Assembly: GCF_018403325.1 (NCBI RefSeq)
Contig: NZ_BOSL01000009.1
Span: forward strand, 173,977 to 237,976
Source: Paenibacillus vini
GTDB lineage: Bacteria > Bacillota > Bacilli > Paenibacillales > Paenibacillaceae
Direction of reading: 5' to 3'
DNA length: 64,000 bases
The position numbers and the translations under genes were made by a program. A model generated the notes under the pieces. It did not search any database, was not told the DNA's origin, and saw only the letters and a program-made list of their open reading frames with translations. Of this stretch, positions 9,917 to 18,417 are shown one piece after another. Every line of letters begins with the position of its first letter. Positions within the stretch are counted from its first letter, which is position 1.

Positions 9917-11117
9917 GTTCGCTCACCTCCTTGTTATCCACTTCTCCAGCAAGAGCGCCGAGAACGGCTCCTCTAACAATGACGCCGAGCAACCGCTCCT
10001 GTTCGTCAACGACCGCCAGCGGTACCTTCGCGGAACTGGTCACTTCAAATAGCTCATTCAGCAAAGTTTCAGGTGGCACCTTCGGGCCGTCTTCGATCAG
10101 AATATCGCGTAGGGAAGCCCCTGTTTTAAGCGCTTGAGAGGCGTCCTCGGCCGTAATGACCCCAAGCAGCCGCTTGGCCCGGTCGATTACGAACAGATTG
10201 GAAATACCTCTTTCCCGCATGAGCTGTAGAGCGACCCGTGGTCCGCGGTCCAATGTTACTGTTTCTGGCCGGCGCATTACCCGCGATGCCGTCAGGACTT
10301 TGGACAAGTCGACATCTTCGATAAAGCGTTCGACGTAACGGTCCGCAGGCTGGGTCAACATTTCCTCCGGCGTACCGATTTGCACGAGCTCCCCGTCCTT
10401 CATCAGGGCGATCCGGTCGCCGATGCGCAGCGCTTCATCCAGGTCATGGGTAATAAAGACGATCGTTTTCTTCATCTTCTCTTGCAATTCGAGCAGTTCA
10501 TCCTGCATGTCGCGACGAATAAGCGGATCCAATGCGCTAAATGCTTCATCCATCAGCAAAATTTCAGGATCGTTGGCCAGTGCCCGCGCCAAGCCTACAC
10601 GCTGCTGCATGCCACCGCTCAGTTGATCCGGCAGAACATGCTCCCAGCTCTTCAGACCGACCAGTTCCAGCGATTTCTGGGCTTTTTCCCGGCGCTCCGC
10701 TTTATTTACCTTCTGCACTTCCAAACCGTATTCGACATTCTCGAGGACGGTCCGGTGAGGAAAGAGAGCAAATTTTTGAAACACCATGCTTATGGTTTTG
10801 CGGCGAACTTCTCGAAGCTGAGACTTATTCATCTTTCTCAAGTCCTGTCCATGGATCAGCACTTCGCCTGAAGTAGGTTCGATCAGACGGTTAAGCATGC
10901 GTACCAAGGTGGATTTACCGCTGCCGGACAGTCCCATGATCACGAAGATTTCACCTTCATTAATACTGAGGCTTACCCGGTTTACGCCGACCATGATGTT
11001 TTTTTCCTTAGCGAGCCGTTCTTTCGTATACCCCTGCTCCAGGAGTTGAATGCCTTGCTCGGCACCGGGTCCGAATAGTTTACTTAGTCGATTGACTTTT
11101 AAGATTTCATTTCCCAT
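9900..11117 (-). CDS. opuAA: Glycine betaine ABC transporter, ATP-binding protein with CBS domains
   Basis: ATPase of the OpuA importer, 405 residues from the chosen start. Walker A (GLSGSGKST), the ABC signature (LSGGMQQR) and Walker B ([13 protein letters not shown]) are intact. Two CBS domains occupy the C-terminal third (about 275-385); in this family they sense ionic strength or cyclic di-AMP. The ATG at 11117 is chosen because AAAGGGGTG lies just upstream; an in-frame start 33 nt earlier lacks a good site. First gene of the operon, divergent from the GbsR-type regulator. Confidence 0.93.
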   Translation of the reverse strand: MGNEILKVNRLSKLFGPGAEQGIQLLEQGYTKERLAKEKNIMVGVNRVSLSINEGEIFVIMGLSGSGKSTLVRMLNRLIEPTSGEVLIHGQDLRKMNKSQLREVRRKTISMVFQKFALFPHRTVLENVEYGLEVQKVNKAERREKAQKSLELVGLKSWEHVLPDQLSGGMQQRVGLARALANDPEILLMDEAFSALDPLIRRDMQDELLELQEKMKKTIVFITHDLDEALRIGDRIALMKDGELVQIGTPEEMLTQPADRYVERFIEDVDLSKVLTASRVMRRPETVTLDRGPRVALQLMRERGISNLFVIDRAKRLLGVITAEDASQALKTGASLRDILIEDGPKVPPETLLNELFEVTSSAKVPLAVVDEQERLLGVIVRGAVLGALAGEVDNKEVSEHGLHS

Positions 11118-11203
11118 ACATTCACCCCTTTTGAATTCTGCAAATTTCATTTCTCTATATAGACACAGTTAATTTCCACCGTACCGTGCCAATCCATGCT
11201 CAT

Positions 11204-11233
11204 AGTGTAGCAAATAACCAAGCTTTTAATCAA
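11204..11233 (-). promoter_or_regulatory. Probable SigA promoter of the opuA operon
   Basis: On the minus strand TTGATT (11233-11228) and TACACT (11209-11204) are separated by 18 nt, about 90 nt upstream of opuAA. Confidence 0.6.
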
Positions 11234-11254
11234 TTCTTAAAACCGTACGTATAG

Positions 11255-11278
11255 AACGTACAGAAAAAACTGTACGTT
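11255..11278. promoter_or_regulatory. Inverted repeat, candidate operator of the GbsR-type regulator
   Basis: AACGTACAG, six A, then CTGTACGTT is a perfect 9-bp inverted repeat. A further CGTACG palindrome lies at 11244-11249. The site is in the divergent opuA/regulator interval, just upstream of the opuA promoter. Binding by the neighbouring regulator is inferred from position. Confidence 0.6.
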
Positions 11279-11424
11279 AAGAATCTTCGTATACCTTCCG
11301 AATGCTCCAAAATGCTACCCGGTTCACTTCTTTACTTTTGGGCATCCTTTTCTTAAGATAGAATAAGTATCCGTCCGCCTGCGGAAATGGGTGCTGGATT
11401 GCGCAATGATAGGAGGTCGCACGC

Positions 11425-11979
11425 ATGAGCTTGGACCAGCTCACAACGGAACAACATGCCGAGTTATTAAAAGTGCGTAAGCGTGTTATAGAAGCGATTG
11501 GCAGAAACATGGACTTATATGGAATATCATTGTCGACGGGCCATTTGTACGGGCTGCTTTTTTTTGCCGACAAGCCGATGACCCTGGATGAAATGGGATT
11601 GGAAATGAAAATGAGCAAGACAAGCATGAGTACGGGAGTGCGTACCCTGCTTGACTTGAAGATGGTTAATAAAGTGTGGGAGAAGGGCTCCCGCAAAGAT
11701 TTGTACGAAGTGGAATATGATTGGTACCAGACGTTTACCGACTATTTTGCAATTAAATGGAGAAAAGCGGTGGAAACTAACATTCTAGTGCTTCGCCGTG
11801 CGATTCAGGAAATCAATAAGTCGTTGGCGGGAGAGAACAGCCCGCAGGAACCGTTCCGTTCTATACTTGAGGAAGACCGCCGCAAGATGGGCGAGGCCGT
11901 CAAATATTACGAATGGATGGATCGATTAATCGATGTGATGGAGAGCGGCGAGATCTACGATCTGGTGCCAAAGGAGTAA
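11425..11979 (+). CDS. GbsR/MarR-type transcriptional regulator (choline/betaine sensing family)
   Basis: 184 residues. A winged helix-turn-helix near residues 35-95 (PMTLDEMGLEMKMSKTSMST) is followed by a helical C-terminal region that forms the dimer and ligand part in GbsR/OpcR proteins. These repress betaine uptake or synthesis genes in B. subtilis in response to choline. The divergent position to opuAA-AB-AC and the palindrome between them support a role as the local regulator. The ATG follows ATAGGAGGT. A strong terminator follows. Confidence 0.85.
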   Translation: MSLDQLTTEQHAELLKVRKRVIEAIGRNMDLYGISLSTGHLYGLLFFADKPMTLDEMGLEMKMSKTSMSTGVRTLLDLKMVNKVWEKGSRKDLYEVEYDWYQTFTDYFAIKWRKAVETNILVLRRAIQEINKSLAGENSPQEPFRSILEEDRRKMGEAVKYYEWMDRLIDVMESGEIYDLVPKE

Positions 11980-11985
11980 CAACAG

Positions 11986-12028
11986 AAAAAGGCGGAGTTC
12001 CGTTGGGGAACTTCGCCTTTTTTATTTT
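11986..12028 (+). terminator. Rho-independent terminator
   Basis: AAAAAGGCGGAGTTCC and GGAACTTCGCCTTTTT form a long stem (with one G-U pair) followed by a T run. Confidence 0.9.
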
Positions 12029-12048
12029 CGGAATCCGACGCTCACAAA

Positions 12049-12237
12049 ATTTAACGGACATGAGGGCCGTTATTCGGCGATAAATGAAGTGTTTTGGAAT
12101 CTAACGGACACCAGGGACCTTAATGAGGTAAAAAAGCTAGCTTAGACGGGGAATTGAGGCAAATAAGGTCCCATGTGTCCGTTAGAATTATAAAACCGGG
12201 GATTTTGCAGGAATAAGGTCTCCTGTGTCCGTTAGAG
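12049..12237. repeat. Four copies of a 25-bp intergenic repeat, two direct and two inverted, phased at 50 bp
   Basis: Copies A (from 12049) and B (from 12099) read TAACGGACAnnAGGGnCC then TTA and lie exactly 50 bp apart. Copies C (12161) and D (12212) are the reverse complement (ATAAGGTC, then TGTGTCCGTTAGA), also 50 bp apart. No gene is present between 11980 and 12521; this array occupies the first part of that gap. Confidence 0.8.
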
Positions 12238-12521
12238 CTACATCTAACGTCTGTCGTGCCACAAATCACCGCTCAAACACCCAACATACAGCGTTCAAAT
12301 CCAACATACACCGCTCAGCACCCAACGACCAGCGCCTACGATCCGCTCTTCACCATCCATCACCACGGACCACAATCGACCCATGCATCTCCGTCAAAGG
12401 CCAACCGCCCAACGCCCCAGATCAACGCTCATCGCACAACACCTGCAACCAAGCATCCTCCGACTACCCACCTCTGAAGCGGAGGATTGGCTCTTTAAAG
12501 AAGAACTCTGAGCCTAGCAGT
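12238..12521. other. Non-coding stretch with G-poor, C/A-rich plus strand
   Basis: The plus strand between about 12245 and 12475 is strikingly poor in G and rich in C and A (words such as CCCAACATACA and CGCTCA recur). It translates into implausible Pro/Thr/His-rich peptides with no ribosome binding site, so it is not called as a gene. No recognised element was seen. Confidence 0.6.
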
Positions 12522-14750
12522 TCAATACACCCCGATATCGTCCAGCATCACCCGTCCGGGTCCGTTGGTTAGACGGAAGGTGAGTCGCGAGATGCCGGAG
12601 GCCGCGTTAAAGTTCGGGTCTTCGTCGCTGAAGGCCGATAGCGGCAACATGTAGGTCTGAAAAACGGCCTCGGTTGGATTTTTGTATTTGCCGTCGGACA
12701 AATGCAGGTCCAGCCAAGGGTGGAGGGTGTAGTTGGTTTCGGGTAACGGCAAAATCGGCATGAACTTCGAAAGAGGTAGTCGTACGATGACCCCATCCAA
12801 ACTCTCCAGCTCCACTTCAATATCTAATTTTTTTACCTGGCTTATTTCATAGCTCCGATCCGACAGGGAAAAGGATAGAAATTGTGCCGATGCCTTGCTA
12901 GGCGACGGTGCTGCTTTATCCCAGCTCAAACTGTAGGTGGACACCGTCTCGGATTGATCATCTCTCTCCAGCACTGCACCGCGCGTGCCTTTGCCGGACT
13001 GGCGGCGGTTTTTGGCCTCTTCTTCCTTCCAAAGGATATCTTGGCCTTCGGCTACGCCTCCGCCCGGAACGGTCATCCGGTTCATATCCTCGTCGAACTT
13101 GGCCCAAGAGGTCATTTGTCCGCTTTCGAACCGGTTAAAATAGGTGGTCTCGGGCAGCCAATCCAAGCCGGTCCTGTAGTCGCGGAACAATGGAAGGTAC
13201 TGATCCTGCCGGTGGAGCGTGGCCTCCAGAAATGCGGAAATATAAACCTTTGCTATCGTTCGTTGTTCTGCGGCGGGCAGCAAGCCTTTTCGGCTCAGCA
13301 GAATACCTTTTGGGTAACTGATATCCCGGCCGCCCCAACCGGTATTAAACTGGCTATGGTTGGCGTCCGCAATATAGAGGGAAGCTTTGAAAGAAGCCTC
13401 TCCCTTCGAAAAAGAGGTCCGAGCGTACTGTCGCTCTCCGTCGAAATCATTGACGTCGCCGTCCCGCGCGCCTTGCAGCGTCAAATAATTGACATCCTTC
13501 AGCTTGGCATAATTGCCGTCGACTTTTTTGTCGGTCGGGGCAATGGCTGCGATCGCCCGGATCTGATACTGATCAATGCCTTCCAACGTTTCGTCGGCGG
13601 CGAACCACCGTTTATATTCGGAAGCCATCGATACGGCCTGACCGCCCCGGGAGTGCCCGATCAGAGCGATTTGCTCAAAGTCGACCCGCCCGTAGAACGG
13701 CGTCTCAGGATCCTCGGCGAACTTGCCGATTTCCTGCAGATGTTTGAGCAGAATCCACGCCCGAACCTTCATGTCATTGTCCGGGATACCGGTCCACACG
13801 GAATAATTGAGAAAATTCTCGTCCACAGACACGGCAACGAATCCCCGGCTTGCTAGCAAATTCCCCAGATAAGAATAGCCATCATCCGAATAGTCTTCCA
13901 TTAAATGATTCCCATGAACGATCAGGACGAGCGGAAAAGGACCGGAACCTTTAGGCATCCATACCCGCCCGTTCAAAGGCAGTGCTTTTTCATTGAATCC
14001 CCAATAGAACGTTCTGAAATCAGACCATTTTTTAATGTAAGCGGAGGCATCCGCCGAGCTTGAAATCAGATCGGCGCCTACGCCGTATTCCGGCTGCCAA
14101 ATATCCTTGCCGCTTCCGTAATAGAAGGATTCGACTTGGTAATTGCCCGGTTCGCCGGGATTCAAGGCGTTGATTTCAGGAAGGTCAGAAACATCCACGG
14201 AGACCGCGGATTCGGTTGGATCAGGCCATACGGCAGAGGACAAGCAAGCCAGCACCAATACGGCGGCCACACTGGCTTTAATCCGCAGCGTAATTTTACG
14301 GGAAGCAAATAACCCCACCAACAGACCGATAAGCACCCCGGTAAGCGTTACAGCCGAAGATACGATGGCCGAGATCGCGAACGCTTCATCTTCCTGATAG
14401 AAAATGAGGAAAATGGCTACCAGATCAAAAATGACAGTGCCTATAAACAGGCGGGGAGCGGGTAGGCCGGTTAAAGCCAGAATGATTGCGATGAGATGGG
14501 CTATCAGAAACAGTGCCGCTGTTCCGGCAAAGGCGAAGGTCATGGTGTCAAAGGCGGTACCCAGCCCTGTCGGCATTCCCAGCGCGGCAAGGATAAACGC
14601 GAAGATGCCGGCCCCCCAGGGACCGGCTATACTGATCCGCCAGAACGCGGTATCGTAGCGATACGTCTCTCGGATGCGCTCGCGCAGCTTTGAACGAAGC
14701 GGTATTTTCGGTTGCTTGATGACATACTCTGTCCGGATTTCAAGTTCCAT
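12522..14750 (-). CDS. Membrane-anchored alpha/beta hydrolase
   Basis: 742 residues. The first 175 residues contain about five membrane helices. The remainder is extracellular and holds an alpha/beta hydrolase core: oxyanion region LVLIVHGNH and nucleophile elbow GHSRGG with Ser367. The strand following (RAIAAIAPTDKK) and a late His (DANHSQF) can complete the triad. The last 180 residues look like a beta-sandwich domain without known family. It may cleave an ester or similar bond near the membrane; the substrate is unknown. The ATG follows GGGGGAAG. It stands alone on the minus strand. Confidence 0.82.
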   Translation of the reverse strand: MELEIRTEYVIKQPKIPLRSKLRERIRETYRYDTAFWRISIAGPWGAGIFAFILAALGMPTGLGTAFDTMTFAFAGTAALFLIAHLIAIILALTGLPAPRLFIGTVIFDLVAIFLIFYQEDEAFAISAIVSSAVTLTGVLIGLLVGLFASRKITLRIKASVAAVLVLACLSSAVWPDPTESAVSVDVSDLPEINALNPGEPGNYQVESFYYGSGKDIWQPEYGVGADLISSSADASAYIKKWSDFRTFYWGFNEKALPLNGRVWMPKGSGPFPLVLIVHGNHLMEDYSDDGYSYLGNLLASRGFVAVSVDENFLNYSVWTGIPDNDMKVRAWILLKHLQEIGKFAEDPETPFYGRVDFEQIALIGHSRGGQAVSMASEYKRWFAADETLEGIDQYQIRAIAAIAPTDKKVDGNYAKLKDVNYLTLQGARDGDVNDFDGERQYARTSFSKGEASFKASLYIADANHSQFNTGWGGRDISYPKGILLSRKGLLPAAEQRTIAKVYISAFLEATLHRQDQYLPLFRDYRTGLDWLPETTYFNRFESGQMTSWAKFDEDMNRMTVPGGGVAEGQDILWKEEEAKNRRQSGKGTRGAVLERDDQSETVSTYSLSWDKAAPSPSKASAQFLSFSLSDRSYEISQVKKLDIEVELESLDGVIVRLPLSKFMPILPLPETNYTLHPWLDLHLSDGKYKNPTEAVFQTYMLPLSAFSDEDPNFNAASGISRLTFRLTNGPGRVMLDDIGVY

Positions 14751-14890
14751 GGCTTCCCCCAGCTATTCTCTATATATAATGTCTGAAGATTGTGCGTCGT
14801 AACAACCTTCATTGTAACATGCACAAAGGAGGGAGAGGTAATGGAGAATACCGGGTCTTCAATTTCAGGTTCATAAATACCGACTTTTGA

Positions 14891-16237
14891 TTACCGGCCC
14901 CGATTCGGTTTGAAGCGGATGAAGGACCAGATGAACAGGACGAGCATAACTGCGAGACAGACGCCGATGCTAATCCGGTTTTGCTCGTCAAAGAGGAAGA
15001 GAACCGCGATGACGGATAAGCAAATGACGGTCAGAATCGTGATGTAAGGATATCCCCAAACCGTAAATCCCGGCTTGGTAGGGTAAGTTTTACGAAGTTT
15101 CCATTCCGACAGCAGAATGCTGATCCAGACCAGCAGCACCACAAAACCGGGCACAGCCATCAGCAGTCGGAATACGTTGTCCTGAGCGACATAAGCAATC
15201 ATGGATCCCAGAATAAGCACGACGGCACACAGCTTAAGGCTGTTCACCGGTATGCCCTTGGAGGACAGACGTGCCAATCCGGATGGGGCTTCTCCGTCTG
15301 TAGCCATCGAATGCAGCATCCGGGTTGCACCGTAAATTCCGGAATTTGCCGCGGACAGCACGGCAGTGATCAAGATGAAATTCATCAGATGTGCGGAGCC
15401 TTGCAGACCTGCGGAAGTAAGCACCTGCACGAATGGGCTGGTATGCTCGTTCAACGAATTCCACGGTATCAGGCCGCAAATAATCAGGATCGGTAAAGTG
15501 TAGAACAGGACTACGCGCAATATAAAGCTTTTTACTACTTTAGGAAGTACTTTTTCGGCGTCCTGCGCTTCCGATAGAGTCAGGCCGATCAGCTCGGAGC
15601 CCCCGTAAGAGAACATGACGATCAACAAAGCGGGGAAGATGGCGGTCCAGCCGTTCGGAAAAAATCCGCCGTAAGCGGTAAAATTATGACTCCATGAGGC
15701 GCTTGCCCCCGGAAGAATTCCGAACAGGATACAGGCACCCAGCACAATGAACACGATGATCATAGCGATCTTGATTCCTGCCAGCCAAAACTCGAATTCC
15801 CCATAGCCTCCGACGCTCATCATATTGATCGCCAGGATAAATCCGGCGCTGGCCAAGCTGAGTACCCATAGCGGAACATCCGGGAGCCAGAACTGCAGGA
15901 AGCTTCCCGCGGCGATCACTTCAATTACGCAGACGGCGAGCCACATGAAGCAGTACAGCCAGCCGACGACAAAAGACAGCCGTTCGCCAAACGCTTTGCG
16001 AATAAAGTCTTTCATATTGAGACCCGGGTACACGGTAGCCATTTCGGCAATGGCCCCCATTACGACCAGGAGCAGCAAGCCGGCGAGGATATAGGACAAG
16101 ACGACACCGGGTCCGGCCACGCTGACCGTTTCGGCGCTTCCTTTAAATATGCCGGTACCGATTACCCCGCCCATCGCCATAAAGCTGATGTGTCTCGGCA
16201 GTAATTTTTTTTGCAAAGTATTCTTGTTGGAATTCAA
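14891..16237 (-). CDS. Amino acid permease (APC family)
   Basis: 448 residues with about twelve membrane helices. The N-terminal signature MAMGGVIGTGIFKGS (residues 20-34) is typical of the amino acid-polyamine-organocation family. The best relatives by pattern are the AnsP/RocE/YbxG-type porters for amino acids; the substrate cannot be fixed. The start is TTG at 16237, chosen because CAGGAGG is 9 nt upstream. It is divergent from the sugar importer operon. Confidence 0.88.
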   Translation of the reverse strand: MNSNKNTLQKKLLPRHISFMAMGGVIGTGIFKGSAETVSVAGPGVVLSYILAGLLLLVVMGAIAEMATVYPGLNMKDFIRKAFGERLSFVVGWLYCFMWLAVCVIEVIAAGSFLQFWLPDVPLWVLSLASAGFILAINMMSVGGYGEFEFWLAGIKIAMIIVFIVLGACILFGILPGASASWSHNFTAYGGFFPNGWTAIFPALLIVMFSYGGSELIGLTLSEAQDAEKVLPKVVKSFILRVVLFYTLPILIICGLIPWNSLNEHTSPFVQVLTSAGLQGSAHLMNFILITAVLSAANSGIYGATRMLHSMATDGEAPSGLARLSSKGIPVNSLKLCAVVLILGSMIAYVAQDNVFRLLMAVPGFVVLLVWISILLSEWKLRKTYPTKPGFTVWGYPYITILTVICLSVIAVLFLFDEQNRISIGVCLAVMLVLFIWSFIRFKPNRGR

Positions 16238-16274
16238 CGATCATAGCCTCCTGACCTAAGGTCAATTTTAAGTG

Positions 16275-16320
16275 TATTGCATTATATTACAATAAAAACA
16301 GGATGAATTGTAATGCAATA
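16275..16320. repeat. 10-bp inverted repeat in the divergent interval
   Basis: TATTGCATTA (16275-16284) pairs with TAATGCAATA (16311-16320). It lies just upstream of the permease and about 120 nt before the sugar importer operon. It could be an operator or a leader hairpin; no protein is assigned. Confidence 0.45.
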
Positions 16321-16439
16321 GATTATAATTCCCCATTGTTGATTAGTATCATATTTCGTTGATTGCTCTGATAGTAAGCGGTTTCCTGTTCTATTAGAAT
16401 GTAAATAGACGGAGAAAGCAGTTTGGGGAGGAAAGACAG

Positions 16440-17396
16440 ATGACACAGCTATCCGTATCAAAACCGGTGGAGACGCCGGGGAAAAAGCCAAACGGGGTGC
16501 AGCGATTTTTTAAACAAATCGATTTGCAACTGATGGTTATTCCGGCGCTCATCCTCATTTTTATTTTTAGTTACATACCGATGTACGGCATCCTGATGGC
16601 TTTTCAGGATTACAAAATCGGAAGAAGTTTTTCCAGCAGTCCGTGGGTAGGGCTCAAGCACTTCACTTATTTCTTCCATGCACCGGAATTTAAAACCGTG
16701 ATGAGAAATACGATTGTTATCAGTTTTCTGAAATTTCTCATCGGATTCCCGGCCCCGATTGTTCTGGCTCTCATGCTAAATGAAGTTAGAAAAATGGCCT
16801 TCAAACGGGTTGTTCAGACGATTACTTATTTGCCTCACTTTATGTCCTGGGTTATCCTGGGCGGTCTGGTCAGCGCATTGCTTGCGGTGGATAACGGCAG
16901 CATCAACATGCTTCTGGAGAAGCTGAGCTTCATAGACAAGCCGATTAACTTTTTGTCACTACCTCAATATTTCTGGGGGATTCTCGTAACGACGAACGTC
17001 TGGAAGGAAATCGGATTTGGCTCTATCGTCTACCTTGCGGCAATCGCCGGTGTGGATCCAAATACATATGAGGCTGCATCGATCGATGGTGCGAGCCGAT
17101 TCAAGCAAATCTATCTGATTACGCTTCCATCCATTATGCCTGTTGTCAGCATCTTCATGATCTTGGCTATCGGCAACCTGTTAAGCGCGGGTTTTGAGGA
17201 CATTTTGATTCTCGCAGCCAACCCGGCCATCCGGGATGTATCCGATGTATTGGATACGTATGTGGTGCGTGTCGGGATCGACAATTACCGATACTCCTAT
17301 GCAACTGCCGTTGGGGTCTTCAAAGCCGTAGTCAGCGTGGGTCTGCTAAGCTTGGCCAATTTCATAGCACGGCGGTCGGGCAACAGTTTGTGGTAA
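16440..17396 (+). CDS. Sugar ABC transporter permease, LplB type
   Basis: Inner membrane subunit of a carbohydrate importer (LplB/YtePQ group, often for oligouronides or other plant polysaccharide fragments). 318 residues, six membrane helices after a short cytoplasmic tail, and the EAA coupling loop EAASIDGASRFKQIYLITLP. First gene of a three-gene importer operon without an ATPase gene. Such systems in Bacillus share the ATPase MsmX, so energy is probably supplied from elsewhere. The ATG is preceded by GGAGGAAAG. Confidence 0.92.
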   Translation: MTQLSVSKPVETPGKKPNGVQRFFKQIDLQLMVIPALILIFIFSYIPMYGILMAFQDYKIGRSFSSSPWVGLKHFTYFFHAPEFKTVMRNTIVISFLKFLIGFPAPIVLALMLNEVRKMAFKRVVQTITYLPHFMSWVILGGLVSALLAVDNGSINMLLEKLSFIDKPINFLSLPQYFWGILVTTNVWKEIGFGSIVYLAAIAGVDPNTYEAASIDGASRFKQIYLITLPSIMPVVSIFMILAIGNLLSAGFEDILILAANPAIRDVSDVLDTYVVRVGIDNYRYSYATAVGVFKAVVSVGLLSLANFIARRSGNSLW

Positions 17397-17426
17397 TCCG
17401 GATATAATCAGAGGAGGTTGCTTGAT

Positions 17427-18323
17427 ATGAAGGACACCTTGGGTGATCGCATTATGATGCTTTTTATCTATTCATTTCTTATTTTGCTCGCGGTATCTAC
17501 GCTGTATCCATTCTTGAACGCTTTAGCGGTATCTTTTAACCAGGGGCTTGATACTTCCAAAGGCGGAGTTACGCTATGGCCGAGAGTATTCACCTTGGAA
17601 AACTATAAAGTCGTGTTTAAGGATGACCGTTTGATGAGCGGATTCTTCATCTCGGTTCTACGTACCATCATTGGTACGGCATCCGCGATTCTGTGCACAG
17701 CGATCTTTTCTTACGGCATGTCCAAAAAGGAACTGATGGGCCGTAAATACTATATGGTTATGTGCATTATCACAATGTATTTTGGCGGCGGGTTGATTCC
17801 TACCTTCATGCTGATTCGCAACCTGGGTTTGATGAACTCGTTCTGGGTCTTCATTATTCCTTCGCTGATCGGCGTGTGGAACATGATCATTTTCCGAACC
17901 TTCTTCCAAGGGCTTCCGAATGGATTGGAGGAGTCGGCAAAAATCGACGGCTGCGGCAACTGGGGGACCCTATTCAGAATCGTTCTCCCTTTGTCGGGAC
18001 CGGTTATCGCCACCCTGGCGCTGTTTACCGCCGTGTATCACTGGAATGAATGGTTCCTCGCCGGGATTTATATCTCCGATCAGAATAAATACCCGATCCA
18101 GACGATTTTGCGGCAGATTCTGTTATCCAATATCGTCTCCGAACAAGGGGGAGGGGGGCTGGATGCTTCATCGCTGGCCCACATGCAGCGGGCCAAAACG
18201 ATAACAAGTAAATCGCTTTCGATGGCGACGATGATCGTTGCTACGCTTCCAATTATTTGCGTCTATCCTTTTGTACAAAAGTACTTTGTCAAAGGCGTAC
18301 TGGTCGGTTCACTGAAGGAGTAG
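17427..18323 (+). CDS. Sugar ABC transporter permease, LplC/YtcP type
   Basis: Second membrane subunit of the importer, 298 residues, about six helices, EAA loop EESAKIDGCGNWGTLFRIVLP near residues 167-187. The ATG at 17427 is chosen over an in-frame TTG nine bases earlier because GAGGAGG ends 9 nt before the ATG. 30 nt after the first permease gene. Confidence 0.92.
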   Translation: MKDTLGDRIMMLFIYSFLILLAVSTLYPFLNALAVSFNQGLDTSKGGVTLWPRVFTLENYKVVFKDDRLMSGFFISVLRTIIGTASAILCTAIFSYGMSKKELMGRKYYMVMCIITMYFGGGLIPTFMLIRNLGLMNSFWVFIIPSLIGVWNMIIFRTFFQGLPNGLEESAKIDGCGNWGTLFRIVLPLSGPVIATLALFTAVYHWNEWFLAGIYISDQNKYPIQTILRQILLSNIVSEQGGGGLDASSLAHMQRAKTITSKSLSMATMIVATLPIICVYPFVQKYFVKGVLVGSLKE

Positions 18324-18417
18324 GTAAAGTGGATAAACGATATTTCAAGCGGGTTTAGAGCACAAGCTTTAACCATAGATCATATCATTTGTATTTCAGA
18401 AAGGGGAAAGCAACGCT

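Noticed and set aside
12225-12572. Pro/His/Thr-rich frames of 73 and 115 codons
   Set aside because: No ribosome binding site, strongly biased composition from a G-poor tract, and one overlaps the 3' end of the hydrolase gene.
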